Source of the DNA: Gracilariopsis chorda
Lineage: Eukaryota > Rhodophyta > Florideophyceae > Gracilariales > Gracilariaceae
Direction: 5' to 3'
Length of the DNA: 64,000 bases
Assembly (NCBI GenBank): GCA_003194525.1
Contig: NBIV01000174.1
Coordinates: 118,475-182,474, forward strand
Notes under the pieces: model-generated
Seen by the model: the letters and a program-made list of their open reading frames with translations, nothing else
Told to the model about the DNA's origin: nothing
Databases searched by the model: none
In this document: piece after piece, positions 1 through 10,729 of the stretch
Layout: each line of letters opens with the position of its first letter
Position numbering within the stretch: position 1 is the stretch's first letter
Translations under genes and position numbers: made by a program

Positions 1-608
1 GGGTCGCCAACTAACGATACTGCGCGCAGACAAAAAGTGAAGCGCAGCAAGGGCTTCACAAAGCTGTACGAAGGGCGCCACACGAAAAAAGAAGAGTAGC
101 GGTCAAAAATGAAAGCGTCCGTTCAGGTCGCGGGTGCAAAAGCGACTGCTGCAAATACGGAGCATACGTAGCGACGGCACGCCGACACGAGATATGCGGG
201 TCTGCGAACAACGCACGCGTGCAAAATGTCAACGAACGATGGACAGCTGCATGAAGCGGCGCCAGCGACACTCGAGTGCTCTCTCTCGCAAGCTTGTGAG
301 CAACTCTGCACAACCACGAAGCATGCTCTGGCGGTTACAACTCTTCACCTGTTCTTCGTCAGCGCCATCGCTTCGTGAGCGGAAGGTATCGAGACCAAAC
401 GTGCCACACCTCTACCCCACCGGTCTTTTTCCACGTGGCCACCTTCCAGCAAATCACCCTCCGTGTAATTGGAGCGCCCACATCATCTGCATCCGCCGCT
501 TCCGGAATTCGTATCCTGTACATAACTACGGGTACTTCAACCGCCACTGCTGTCATCCCTCGCCACCGTCGCGGGTCCGTAACTTCCCCACCAACCCCTT
601 CCTCAAAG
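1..608. other. Upstream flank of the PRA1-family gene, no gene recognised
   Basis: Open frames cross this stretch, but they are Arg/Ser-rich, lack recognisable domains and overlap the PRA1 gene in other frames. The frame of the PRA1 protein stays open upstream to about 375 without an ATG before 609, so this part is more likely leader and promoter. No RNA gene or repeat was seen. Confidence 0.5.
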
Positions 609-1220
609 ATGAGCTACGGCTCAGCCGCCGACGAGGAGACAGCGCTTTCCTACGCAGAACCCAGACATGCCGCCGCCTCCTCCGCAAAGTCGCGTTCTCT
701 CCCCGCCACGATGCACGCCGACACCCCTCAGAACGGCTCAGTCGACCCCCAGCACTCCATTTCCACCGCCACACAGCGAGTAATCACTTACGCCCAGACA
801 ACTTGGCGACAGTGCAGGCCGTGGAAGGAGTTCTACTCCACGCGAGCATTATCTCTTCCGCAATTCGCGTCGTTAAGCGATCGCGTCTCCGTGAACCTTC
901 ACGTATACCGCGCAAACTACCAAGTCATAGTTGCTTTCTGGATCGTTGGCGTCTTGTTACGTTCCATTCCAAGTTTTCTACTCGCTGCAGTAATCTTCTT
1001 CGCCATCGAACGCTACATCGCCCGCCGCATGCTGATGAACAACAACGTTTTGCCTGCACGCGACAAACTTGTCATCGCGTTGATAGTATTACTCGTCATT
1101 TGGCTTACCGACATTGGAAGCTTCGCTGTTTCCGCCCTTGTGCTCTCCGCCATAACCGTCTCCATCCACGCAACCTTCCATGAGACGGACGCCGTTGAGA
1201 CCGAAATAGCTACCGTCTAG
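609..1220 (+). CDS. PRA1 family protein (prenylated Rab acceptor)
   Basis: The 203-residue protein has a polar N-terminal tail of about 65 residues. A PRA1 signature follows: a Pro-Trp-Lys-Glu-Phe start, a Leu-Pro-x-Phe turn, and Arg-Val-x-x-Asn-Leu followed by Tyr-Arg-x-Asn-Tyr. Two hydrophobic hairpins come next, about residues 109-140 and 152-185. PRA1 proteins sit in ER and Golgi membranes and bind prenylated Rab GTPases in vesicle traffic. The ATG at 609 is preferred because the upstream in-frame extension has no ATG and no family similarity. The gene runs tail-to-tail with the farnesyltransferase gene 146 bp away. The length is typical of the family. Confidence 0.82.
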   Translation: MSYGSAADEETALSYAEPRHAAASSAKSRSLPATMHADTPQNGSVDPQHSISTATQRVITYAQTTWRQCRPWKEFYSTRALSLPQFASLSDRVSVNLHVYRANYQVIVAFWIVGVLLRSIPSFLLAAVIFFAIERYIARRMLMNNNVLPARDKLVIALIVLLVIWLTDIGSFAVSALVLSAITVSIHATFHETDAVETEIATV

Positions 1221-1366
1221 AGACCGTTTAGTTCAAAGAACACAATGCATAATATTCACGTACTCGCTTGTACGTTCACTCGTGCAATACTCAACCTCCA
1301 CCCTCATGTACATTTACAAACATGCTAAACACCAGTAAACAGCTGATAAATGCTGCCACGAGTTTC

Positions 1367-2533
1367 TCAAACTTCTCGAAAGAATAACCAAGCCTTTTCA
1401 AACTTGTCTTCGCAAAGATTGTAAACCGGATTTGTCTTTCGTACACCATTCACACCATTGCTCTTTGCCTTTCCAAAGTGCTGCGCAACACTCAGCCCGC
1501 TCAGTGCGTAGCAAGTATGCATCAAGTCCCGTGGTACACCAGGTTTGTCTCGCAAGCCCCCGTTGGACAGCTGACAACACTCGAGTACGTAGCGTTGCAA
1601 AGCCTCCGCGTCAAACAGTTCGGCCGTCTTCTTCGAACCATTAACACTCGCCACCAGCGGGAACAACGCCCCAACCCAGTACGAGTAGCAAGAGTCCACC
1701 AACTTGTTAGTCCTCCCCTGAAATCCTCCCTCGTAATGCATTTGTCGCATCACAGCCCATTTCAACACCTTGTCTGCATCAAGAGCCTCCTTATCGCCGA
1801 TAATCACAGCACAAGCTACTCCACAAAACGTATTTCCTCCATGAGCCTCTCCACCAGGCTCACCGCCAATACCACCATCAAAAGCCTGCAAACCGGAAAG
1901 ATATTTGCCGCAGTCCTTTCGCAAAGCGGTTCCTATATCTTCGTCCAAAAAACCAGCTAGTCCCGCCACACCGAGCGCGCAATACATGGCTCTAACATCA
2001 GTCTCGCCACCATCGCTCACTCGGAATGATCCGTCTTCTTGCTTCATCTGCAAAATGAAGTTTCGTAGCCCATCGCGATTAATGGACTGTAAAGCCTCGT
2101 CCGTGCCAAGGGCGCAGAGTGCCATGAAAGCGGAAAAAGTACATGCCAGATGCGAACATTGGCCCGGTCCTCCTCCATACCCCCCGTCAGCATCTTCAAA
2201 TCGTTTGATATGTTGCACAACCTGTGAAGCGGTTTCACTCGGTACGGTTGCTCCAAGTAAATCCAAAGAATGAACTATCCAAAACGCAAGCCATCCTTGC
2301 ACTGCATCAAACGCCTTGAAGCCGCGGGGAAGCACGTGGAGACAGTGCATGAGCCAAGATACATGTTTCTCTCTTAGAAGAAGAATGGGTTTCTCGGGAT
2401 CTGCTTCTTGACGGAGAAGAAAGACACGTTCCTCAACGGTGGCTTGTTCGCTCCATGAATCGGTAGCTTTCCCTTGATTGGTGGTACGCTCTTTTTCAAA
2501 CTGAGCAAGTGCTTCTGATGATGGAATCTTCAT
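1367..2533 (-). CDS. FNTB: Protein farnesyltransferase subunit beta
   Basis: The 388-residue protein is the catalytic beta subunit of the enzyme that attaches farnesyl to CaaX-box cysteines of Ras-like and other proteins in the cytosol. It shows several prenyltransferase alpha-alpha repeats with Gly-Gly-Phe/Tyr-type motifs (residues 117-122, 220-224, 269-272). The zinc ligands are visible: Asp280 and Cys282 in the VDSCYSYW block and His339 in the MHTCYALSGLS block. The C-terminal Asn-Pro-Val-Tyr-Asn block is characteristic of the farnesyl rather than the geranylgeranyl enzyme. The start is the first ATG, and the length is close to the family minimum. It is a single exon. It diverges from the cytidylyltransferase gene. 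Confidence 0.93.
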   Translation of the reverse strand: MKIPSSEALAQFEKERTTNQGKATDSWSEQATVEERVFLLRQEADPEKPILLLREKHVSWLMHCLHVLPRGFKAFDAVQGWLAFWIVHSLDLLGATVPSETASQVVQHIKRFEDADGGYGGGPGQCSHLACTFSAFMALCALGTDEALQSINRDGLRNFILQMKQEDGSFRVSDGGETDVRAMYCALGVAGLAGFLDEDIGTALRKDCGKYLSGLQAFDGGIGGEPGGEAHGGNTFCGVACAVIIGDKEALDADKVLKWAVMRQMHYEGGFQGRTNKLVDSCYSYWVGALFPLVASVNGSKKTAELFDAEALQRYVLECCQLSNGGLRDKPGVPRDLMHTCYALSGLSVAQHFGKAKSNGVNGVRKTNPVYNLCEDKFEKAWLFFREV

Positions 2534-3804
2534 ACTTCAGTTAAACGCAAAGCTCTGAGCTGATACGGAGTGTCGTGGGTGGCTTTCTATTCGCGGGCAG
2601 GCCTGCCCAGAGAAACGAAACAATGGTTAATCTGTGCTCTGCTCTAGAAGATCGCTTAAATTTGCGCTTCACGTGATGCTTTGGGTTTAGTTCTATGGTC
2701 TAGTAGAAGAAGTTATGAGAGTAGTTTGCAAATGACAAGTGGGATGCAAGAAGGAACGAACATGAGAGATCTGAGGGGGCTTGTTAGGTTCTGCGCAAAA
2801 AGCAAATTCCAAATATAAAAACTTTTCGCACAATTCTACAAAAACATCCCACGGGTAACCCTTTACCCTTGTAACTGTAACGAGGTGAAAGCGACGAACC
2901 GCAGTTCGACGCTTGACGGAACACCGTGGGTCACACCTCACGAGTGTGCCCGAAAACATATGACATGTGTTTGCAACAATCAACAAGAAGTGATGCTACA
3001 ACATCGTGCTCACCTGTGCGCAGCGATTGGTTAGCGTGGTGGGTCTGTTCAAAAAAAAGAACAGAAAAACTATCGGTTTGGAGGTGCCTTGTTGACAGAT
3101 CGCACTGACAAACCAAAACGGAAAAAAAAAAAAATTACAGAGAGAGGAGCACTGTTCATTCCCATTTGGCAACACCTGTCCGACATGCACACATCTGCTA
3201 GCCTGTGTCGTTCTGTGATTGCAGTAGCTGTTTTCAGCTCATTGCTTTGTTGGTTGTATGATTCTTCTGTGCTTCGTATGTGAATGGCCCTAGATCGCGA
3301 CCACTAATTTTTGTACAGCACTCTTCTCGGGGAGCCCCATTCACTAGCGGAGACAATCCGACACCTAGTATTCACAGAGCAAGGGCACCCGCAGCCTCAT
3401 AATGGCCAGGATAGCCCGAGTAGCCGCGATGCTGAAACGGGACACCCAACTATTCCGTGACTCTTTCGGTACCAAAGGCCGGACTTACAGTATTGGCTGA
3501 CGAACATTACGGGTTTGTGCTGCGTGCTGGCATGCAAATGCACAATTCATTCCGATCGCCCAACTGCTTGACGACGGTCGACCCGCACTTGATTGGATTC
3601 GCGCCAGCAGCCGAAACTGCCTTCATCCACCCCAACCCCCCCCTCCCCCAAAGGCCGCCACATTCGTCCGTCCGCATCTCCCACAGAGTGCGATCCACTT
3701 CCCAGCTCGGGAATTCCGCACCCCCGAGCGTGTTACCCCAAGCACTTTTCCTTCTCCGCCTCCCGCACTTTGCATTGTTTCCCCGTTTCATCCTCGCTTT
3801 CACC
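2534..3804. other. Divergent intergenic region between FNTB and PCYT2
   Basis: This 1.27-kb region separates two divergently transcribed genes and should hold both promoters. It contains an A tract at about 3122-3133. The frame of the downstream gene is open leftwards to 3457, with an in-frame ATG at 3532, but that part is Pro/Ser-rich and unlike the family. No RNA gene was recognised. Confidence 0.45.
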
Positions 3805-5139
3805 ATGTCTGATTCCGTCACTGATATGAGCACGCTGTTCTACCTCATGGAGATTGCGCTCGCTGCTCGTACAATCTATGGGTTTACCAGGACATACTTC
3901 ACCCATAAGCTTTCTTCAGATTCAAGCATGGTTGTAGAGAAGCACCAGCATGCCCTAAGGCCCCGTCTACCGACCGCCACCACAACCGCGCCTCTTCAGA
4001 AGAAGAAGAAGCCGGTCCGCGTCTACATGGACGGTTGTTTTGACGGCATGCATTTTGGACATGCGAATGCATTGCGTCAGGCCAAAGCGCTGGGTGATGT
4101 TCTCGTGGTTGGTATCAATCCGGAAGTCGAAATCCGTAAGCACAAAGGACCACCCATAATGAGTGATGAAGAGCGACGTATATCTGTGTCGAGCGTCAAG
4201 TGGGTTGATGAGGTGCTCACTGACGTGCCGTACGTTCTCACGCCGCAGTTCCTGAAGAAGCTCATTGAGGAGCACAATATTGATATCATTGTGCACGGTG
4301 ATGATCCCTGTGTGGGCGCCGATGGTCAAGACGTCTACAAAGCCGTCAAGGAAATGGGCCGTTTCCGCACCGTGAAGCGCACTGAAGGGGTGAGTTCTAC
4401 CGACATTGTGGGCCGTATGTTGCTTTGTACGAGGAACCACCACTTGGACGTACCGAGCTCATCCACCGGTACGTCGCGGCTCAACACAAAGGCGGACGGT
4501 GAAAATTTTGCCAAGAACGAGGAATTGCTGAAGAAAAGGACGCCGTTCACGCGTTCTAGTAGCTTCTTACCAACTACTCGTCGTTTGATCCAGTTCGCTG
4601 GTGAGCCTAAAGCGCCGAAACCGGGCGATAGGGTGGTGTACTGCGATGGAACATTTGACATGTTTCACGCTGGACATATCGAAACGCTACGCAAGGCGCG
4701 TGAGATGGGCGATTTTCTGCTTGTTGGTATTCACGATGATGCGACTGTAAACGGACGAAAGGGAAGCAACTTTCCTATCATGAATTTGCACGAGCGGACG
4801 CTTGCGGTTTTGAGCTGTCGTTATGTGGATGAAGTTATCATTGGAGCACCTTGGTGTATCACTGAAGATATGATTAAGACTATGAACATATCGGTGGTCG
4901 TGCACGGTAGCCACAAGGGAGATAGCAAGCGCACTGGTGAAGCGAAGTCAGACCCGTATGAGATTCCACGCAAGATTGGGCTTCTTGTTCAGGTGGAGTC
5001 TGAGAGCGACTTGACGGTGGAAACTATTCTCGAACGCATAGTGAGGAATAGGGAGGCTTTTGTGAAACGGAACATTAAGAAGGAGGCGGCTGAGGATGAG
5101 TACTTGACAAAGCACAAGAAGTATATTGAGGAGCGATGA
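3805..5139 (+). CDS. PCYT2: Ethanolamine-phosphate cytidylyltransferase
   Basis: The enzyme makes CDP-ethanolamine from CTP and phosphoethanolamine, the rate-setting step of the Kennedy route to phosphatidylethanolamine. Two cytidylyltransferase domains lie in tandem, each with an HxGH nucleotide-binding motif: His-Phe-Gly-His near residue 83 and His-Ala-Gly-His near residue 288. The second domain also carries the family Arg-Thr-x-x-Val-Leu-Ser block. A hydrophobic stretch at about residues 10-27 could anchor the protein to a membrane, as in plant homologues. I chose the ATG at 3805 (444 residues) because it starts just before this segment. An ATG at 3532 would add about 90 residues without similarity. 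Confidence 0.92.
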   Translation: MSDSVTDMSTLFYLMEIALAARTIYGFTRTYFTHKLSSDSSMVVEKHQHALRPRLPTATTTAPLQKKKKPVRVYMDGCFDGMHFGHANALRQAKALGDVLVVGINPEVEIRKHKGPPIMSDEERRISVSSVKWVDEVLTDVPYVLTPQFLKKLIEEHNIDIIVHGDDPCVGADGQDVYKAVKEMGRFRTVKRTEGVSSTDIVGRMLLCTRNHHLDVPSSSTGTSRLNTKADGENFAKNEELLKKRTPFTRSSSFLPTTRRLIQFAGEPKAPKPGDRVVYCDGTFDMFHAGHIETLRKAREMGDFLLVGIHDDATVNGRKGSNFPIMNLHERTLAVLSCRYVDEVIIGAPWCITEDMIKTMNISVVVHGSHKGDSKRTGEAKSDPYEIPRKIGLLVQVESESDLTVETILERIVRNREAFVKRNIKKEAAEDEYLTKHKKYIEER

Positions 5140-6149
5140 GGATGTTTGCGGGAGGTGGAGTGAAAGTGGGGCATTAACTGTCTTTGAAGAGCATTGAACA
5201 CAGCGTGATTTGTGTTACAAGGCGTCTATGTCTAAGGTCGCACGAAGTTTAGCGCGTATTCCTAACAAGAAGAACTCCATCTGGATGGGCGACCCCGACA
5301 AGGAAGGCTAGCGGTCTATGTGCAGTGCGTAGCTGCAATAGGGGCGTATGAGCGGGTAGGATACACGCACTGTAGTGTTTGAACACGACGTTGAGCGTAA
5401 TAGTTGTTAAGCAGCATAATTTTGTGAGTGCTCGAATAAATGAGAAGCGAAGCCAGATGGGACAGGAGCTAAAAAGATGGTCCTTTTCAACAATCTTGTT
5501 TTCGTTTGGAAGCGAAATGCGCGATGCGCGAATCGGATGCACGCATCGCGCACCGTTCCAAAAGACTTGACTTGCACACATCAAAAATACTTGTGAACGG
5601 GTTACAACGTCCTTTCGATTCGTTTCTTACATAGTTATTTCCAAAATTCTGCACCGCGCTCAGGTGCCACTCCCGCCCGAGCCCAGCGCACCGGACTCTA
5701 CGAGAAGTTGCACGGTGGTGCACGTCGTGCTGCTTCGTGTGCTCAGCCTTTCTAAGGCGAGCGCGCTCATGCGCAACTTCAAACGTCTTGTAGCGATTCA
5801 TACGCAGCTACCGCCTTTTTCCGATTCACCGCACAACATACACCATTTTACATCAGCTTACCGTCAACTCCACCGTTGCGCACCGATCGTCGCTTGTGCA
5901 CCCGTCTCGTATCAACGCTACCGCCAACAACCTGACGTCGCCAGCGTGTGCGCTGCCAGTTTGCGGCTTCTTCTCCCGTGCATTGAATATGAACCGATAG
6001 ACAAAGCCCTGTGTTACGTCTAAACTAACTATCTACGTCGAGAACGCTGCGTATACCTATTCCGCATTGCAGTTCTCCCGAACTACGTCTTTTCGTCATA
6101 ACCCTCCCCCAGTTCAGGTCCAACCGAGCCCCAAACTACCTGACTCGTC
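5140..6149. other. Intergenic region with an 11-bp-arm inverted repeat
   Basis: About 1 kb lies between the cytidylyltransferase stop and the MBOAT start. Short open frames here have no recognisable domain. A perfect inverted repeat at 5518-5528 and 5542-5552 has a 13-nt spacer and lies roughly 380 bp after the upstream stop. Confidence 0.4.
5518..5552. repeat. GC-rich inverted repeat (hairpin)
   Basis: The arms TGCGCGATGCG and CGCATCGCGCA are exact reverse complements of 11 bp, separated by 13 nt. It could be a transcript hairpin or a symmetric binding site; no T-run follows it. Confidence 0.6.
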
Positions 6150-7166
6150 ATGTGTGACATCGAACAAGACCCTGTCGGATGGCTCGCCAAACTGTGTACA
6201 GGTTTGTTCACCCTGTGCGTAATCCAACTAACGGCAGGAACATGTACCGTCTTCATAATCCAGTCAAACGTTCCACCCCACACCAAACACCCCTTGTGCT
6301 TATCCATCATACTCGTGCTTGCCGTAATCTCGTCTTGGATATTCGACCCCAGAACACATCTTATAGGCACTGTGGTAGGCGCTGTCACAATGACCCTCAC
6401 CACTCCGCTCAATGCAATCGCAGCCATTGACAATTCCGACCGCATCAAGTCCGACGTTCGCGATGTCATTTTGAGAATCGCCGTACCAACCGCAATACCC
6501 TCGCACCGTAACCCCTCAGAAGATCCATTGAAGCAACTTCTTCGCGGCGCTATGTACATTGCCACCTTGGCCTGTGCATCCCCACATCTTCAGGTGGCCG
6601 TGCAGCAGAGCGGAGTTGTGAGAGATGCCGCCGGTCTCGCCTTCGTTCTATTTGGCTCTTCAGGTGTGCTCAACATAATGGCCGCATGTATGGCACTATT
6701 TGGTATTCGAAGTGCATCGCCCTTCCGAAACCCAATGTTCTCCAAGACAATGTCTTCCTTTTGGTCGGGTCGGTGGAATGCCACCGTTTCAGATGCTCTA
6801 CGCGTTGGGGTATACGAGCCGCTACGAAAAAGGGGCTTTTCAAAACCGATTTGCAGTCTAGCTTGTTTTCTGGTTTCTGGTGTTGCGCACGAAGTCGTGC
6901 TTATGTACTGCGGCATCCTTGATTCTAAAGGAGAGTGGATGATGTTCTTTTTCCTGTCGGGCGTGGCCGTGCTTGTGGAACGAAGATTCATAAGTCAAAC
7001 CCACAAGCTTGTACAGCATCTTACGACTATTTGTGTGTTATATGCTCTGTTTCATTACCTCTTTGTGCCTGTCACTATTCGAACCGGGCTGGCTCAGAAT
7101 GGCGTGCAATCTATTAGGGCAGGTGTCAAACTCGCTCAAGCGCTTGGGCAGTGGATGTCTACATGA
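6150..7166 (+). CDS. Wax-synthase-like membrane-bound O-acyltransferase
   Basis: The 338-residue protein has about eight hydrophobic segments. It carries the wax synthase branch signature of the MBOAT superfamily: a Pro-Phe-Arg-Asn-Pro lead, then Ser-Phe-Trp-x-x-Arg-Trp-Asn near residue 205. Val-Ser-Gly-Val-Ala-His-Glu follows, with His247 as the expected catalytic histidine. Family members transfer fatty acyl groups from acyl-CoA to fatty alcohols, diacylglycerol or sterols in the ER membrane. The substrate here cannot be told from sequence. The ATG at 6150 starts shortly before the first hydrophobic segment. It is a single exon of typical length for plant wax synthases. Confidence 0.75.
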   Translation: MCDIEQDPVGWLAKLCTGLFTLCVIQLTAGTCTVFIIQSNVPPHTKHPLCLSIILVLAVISSWIFDPRTHLIGTVVGAVTMTLTTPLNAIAAIDNSDRIKSDVRDVILRIAVPTAIPSHRNPSEDPLKQLLRGAMYIATLACASPHLQVAVQQSGVVRDAAGLAFVLFGSSGVLNIMAACMALFGIRSASPFRNPMFSKTMSSFWSGRWNATVSDALRVGVYEPLRKRGFSKPICSLACFLVSGVAHEVVLMYCGILDSKGEWMMFFFLSGVAVLVERRFISQTHKLVQHLTTICVLYALFHYLFVPVTIRTGLAQNGVQSIRAGVKLAQALGQWMST

Positions 7167-7935
7167 TAAGCGCAATCTTGAATCCTCACATACGCTCGTA
7201 GTTTGAAACTGGTGCGTGTGCGAATGTACCTTACTTTTGGAGTATTCCTGCGTCGTTGAGGTAGACGAACCCTTTAGAACCCCACTGAACAGCAGAGGGA
7301 ATGAGAGCTTTCGGTGAAGTCGTCTATTGCTCTAGCGTGCGTCAATCCTTGTAATGTGGGATGCAAACAGCAAGTTAAGCAACCCAGTGTTATTGCAGTG
7401 ATTTACCTTCAGAACGACGCATCCCGAAAGAGCTCCCCTTAAACGGCCAGACTACTGTACGTATCATCCTTTTATCGTTTCCATGCAATTCTTTGGTAGA
7501 CTACTAGCCTCTTCAAATGGTTCCCGTTTGAGAATTGGCAGCTGTCTTCTTCTTATTACTTTGAATTATTCCCACTTTTGTACGTGTGCTCCCTCTTTGG
7601 GCTCTACGATTTTCAAAGAGTAAATTGAGAACAACGACCGGAGAATCCGTTTCCACTACCCGGAGCAGTACCAGTTGGTGGATTTGATTCGTAATAGACT
7701 CTATAGAGTTCGCCGATTCCAGCAATTCTGTCTTGTCACAGAATGCACAGGTGAATTTTAAAGGTGGGTGCTGCTGTCTGTGATAGGAGAGATATCAAAA
7801 GCAAGCTTTCCAGTTCTCTGTTGCGCTGGGTCTCCGGTTGTAACTGGAAGTGTACAGCTGAGCTTTATGCTTTGGAAGCACGAATACCTGTTTACATCTG
7901 CCAGATTCATAGTTGCTATGTCTCGAGATTGAGGC
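7167..7935. other. Intergenic region, nothing recognised
   Basis: About 770 bp without a convincing gene. The small open frames are antisense or low in information. Confidence 0.4.
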
Positions 7936-9132
7936 ATGAGTTTAAGAACAGACACGGACCCGACCAGGAAGACGAGCGACTCACGTATCTTGAACAAGAA
8001 CTCAGATGAATTTCCATTGCGTTCCCCAGCCGCAAGATCAGCATTGCAGTTTAGTCCGTTTACAGGTCTAGAGAATGATACACCCGATTGCCACAATAAA
8101 GGGAGGTTTCGCCGTGTCATGACAGAGGTTTCAGGCCTAAACACCCCACCGGCTCTAACTGCTCAGAGGGGGCTCTCACAAACAACTTCATGGGATTCGA
8201 ACCGTGATTCAATAAGGACAGTTCCTAGCTTGCCGAGTGGTCAAAGCGCTCACAGCTTTATCAGTTCATTGCCGCGTGCGTTTTCGACAACCACGGCAGA
8301 TGTGAAGACTAGTGACGTGATCTCAGGTCACGAGGACGGTGCCCATGGTGAAAATAGTGATACTATTCACTTCTCATCAAAGAGCCATGCTTTCAGTATC
8401 TCTTCGAAGAAGGACATTGAGCCAACTGGTATTGACTGTAAGGTAAAGAAGGATATTGGCTGGACTGGGCATCAAGAGAGTTCAACAACTACACATAGAG
8501 TATTCAATCCAGGATCAAGTACCGACTCATATAGAAGCGAGAGCAAGAAGAAAATTGGTCCGGCAGTTCATTCTACCAACAACGTTTCTGACCCTCACTC
8601 GTTCGAGAAGGATGAAATCGAGAAGCACAGGACTCCATCAATGAAAGGGTCTCTCAAAGGGCTCCTTTCACTAAAGAGGTCTGATCATGATCAGACACCA
8701 TCTCGCAAGGGTTCGCTTCGCGAACTTCTTCGCAAAACTTCAAGGAATTTTAAAGGAAATGCTTTCAACGGTGGCAAATCGGGGGCAAGTGGGGTTGAGC
8801 GAAAACAAACTTCCAAAGAGAATCATAACATGAAGTTGAAACGAGACAGGGTTGACATCACGACGATGAAACGGAGATTTTCCGTAGAGTGGCCAAGAGC
8901 CAGAAATGGTCAGGAGAATACCGCTGCCCCTTTTCCAATTGTTGAATCTGCTTCCGAGCCTTCTTCCCCTTCTAGTCACACGTCCCAGCAAGTCAATCAC
9001 TCTGAAACTGCAGATTGCGTTGAGACAGGTACAGCAGTTCCATCGGTGCAAAACGAGCTGAATGCCGTGCCCAGCGAGGAGCTTACGAAATGCACGCTAG
9101 ACGTCGAGAAATACTTGAACGGACTACTTTGA
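7936..9132 (+). CDS. Uncharacterised Ser/Thr-rich protein
   Basis: I do not recognise this 398-residue protein. It starts at a clear ATG and is hydrophilic, rich in Ser, Thr, Lys and His, with no membrane segment, so it is probably largely disordered. Two features repeat inside it. A Lys-Lys-Asp-Ile-x-x-Thr-Gly type motif occurs near residues 154-156 and 165, with a weaker third copy. A Thr-Pro-Ser-x-Lys-Gly-Ser-Leu-x-x-Leu-Leu motif occurs twice about 21 residues apart near residues 233 and 254, followed by a basic patch. The second motif resembles a tandem phospho-site or docking peptide. Function is unknown; a regulatory or scaffold role is only a guess. Confidence 0.5.
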   Translation: MSLRTDTDPTRKTSDSRILNKNSDEFPLRSPAARSALQFSPFTGLENDTPDCHNKGRFRRVMTEVSGLNTPPALTAQRGLSQTTSWDSNRDSIRTVPSLPSGQSAHSFISSLPRAFSTTTADVKTSDVISGHEDGAHGENSDTIHFSSKSHAFSISSKKDIEPTGIDCKVKKDIGWTGHQESSTTTHRVFNPGSSTDSYRSESKKKIGPAVHSTNNVSDPHSFEKDEIEKHRTPSMKGSLKGLLSLKRSDHDQTPSRKGSLRELLRKTSRNFKGNAFNGGKSGASGVERKQTSKENHNMKLKRDRVDITTMKRRFSVEWPRARNGQENTAAPFPIVESASEPSSPSSHTSQQVNHSETADCVETGTAVPSVQNELNAVPSEELTKCTLDVEKYLNGLL

Positions 9133-10729
9133 AAGCAGAATCACTTGACATGATATAGAAAGTCCGAGAAGCTTTGCGTTTGGAGATAAAGTTATAAATC
9201 ATTACAGGATCTTCTCGTATGCAAAAACTTTTGCAGAGCCGGTACCGAGATAGCTTTATCTTTGAGGATGGCAAACGTTCAAATGGTATTTCGTATTTCG
9301 TTCATATGGTAGAGATCAACTTCATGTAGTAGGTTCTGCATGTATAGTTCAAGTGTTTCAAGGAAAAGGCAACACATTAACGGCTGGACAGAAGAACATT
9401 AGCTCTTTTTTAGAGGACTTTGGGTTTGGTCCTGATTGTTGGAAAGAGCCGCAATCCTTCATACAAGGTCACCAACCAAGGTACAATCACGTGCCAAAAA
9501 GTTACACACAGTGAAAAGAACGAGAAGATGTAACGCTCTACGTGGACCTGGGTTTGAACGCAAAGGAAAAGAAAAAATAGTGGTGGGAATGAGAACTGCC
9601 TGTCTGCCATTTGCTGTTTGTGGTATTCAGAGGGTCAACACCGCATCAAAGGAATAGTTGTTCGTAACTCCCGGATGTTACGGATCAACTTGTTGCCCCT
9701 GCTCGCCCTGCAGCCGCTGCTACAATGGCCAACTTCATGCCGAGACTAAGCCGCTTCTACAGTACGTCGGTACGGGATATGGCTGTGCTGTACACCTCAT
9801 CGCGCATCGCAGACCCATCCTATCCAAGCCCCACGTTCACTCTAGGCACGACTCAATACATCGTCCATTGGGACAACGGAACAGAGGTTGAACAAAGTGA
9901 AAAAGTTCTATTTCTCACTTGCACGAGTTGGGTTCGAGCTATCTTGGTTTGAAATGGCACACTTAAGCTGGTAACGCTCTGCTACGCTGTACTTAATGAG
10001 TGCCAGAAGCTTACTGTTCCAGGGTTGGTAGAGAGGGATTGCGAAAGTGAGTGTATAGACGTAGCCGCTACGGGCCCAACTCGGGCCGGTGCGCTTGCTT
10101 GCCGACACGACAAATAAGCCCCGACGATGCGAGCTGGCTGCGACAATGTCGCGGAAATTGCCCTTTCCGCGATGCTGGGACCATGCAATAAAATCCCACA
10201 CCTCGTTTCTGAAATTCAGATGTCAGAGGATGACGTCCCATGTCCCGATCGTTGCAATTCACGTTACTGTCCAGTAGAGGTGTCCTCAAGCCATTTTCTG
10301 CCATCAAATTATAGCGGACGTGCGGCTGCAGATAAAACATGTCATTTGTTTTTGGCATGCCACCATGCTGACGGACAAGACATGTCATATTGAGACATCA
10401 ACGATAGGATATCGTACAGTATCTTCATTTGAAATGGTGATTTCTTGATCAGCCGCGAACCTTTCTAATTCCCTCACATTTGTGTTTTTGCGCTTCCATA
10501 GCTTCATAGACCTGAGCCAAAGGTACACATGGGTCACCGAAATTGGCGCGAGAAGCTCACAGACAAACCTGCTTTCCTAGCTGCCTGTACAATTTTATGC
10601 AGCTTGCAGAGAATCGAGCTCGAAGCTGTACGAACGTACGGAGCACGCAATCCGTACGAACGTGCTGGGCCAACTCTTGGTAATGACCTCAGGTAGAACA
10701 CCGGCCTAAACCCGAAGACTCCCCTTGGT
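9133..10729. other. 1.6-kb region upstream of the SET gene, no certain gene
   Basis: A 75-codon open frame with ATG at 9725 (to 9952) has a basic start and a Tyr-Ile-Val-His-Trp-Asp-Asn-Gly stretch. I recognise no family and would not call it a gene. The rest is likely promoter and leader of the SET gene. Near 10627-10664 a GTACGAACGT decamer occurs twice. Confidence 0.35.

Noticed and set aside
134..1183. A 349-codon plus-strand open frame over the PRA1 gene
   Set aside because: Arg/His/Ser-rich with no domain; it overlaps the PRA1 coding sequence in another frame, which has clear family motifs.
8228..8300. tRNA-like D-arm (GCCGAGTGGTCAAAGCG) inside the unknown Ser/Thr-rich gene
   Set aside because: No T arm or acceptor stem follows on the plus strand; the nearby GGATTCGAACC lies on the wrong side and strand.
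9725..9952. 75-codon ORF upstream of the SET gene
   Set aside because: No recognisable domain or supporting context; comparable small frames occur by chance in this region.
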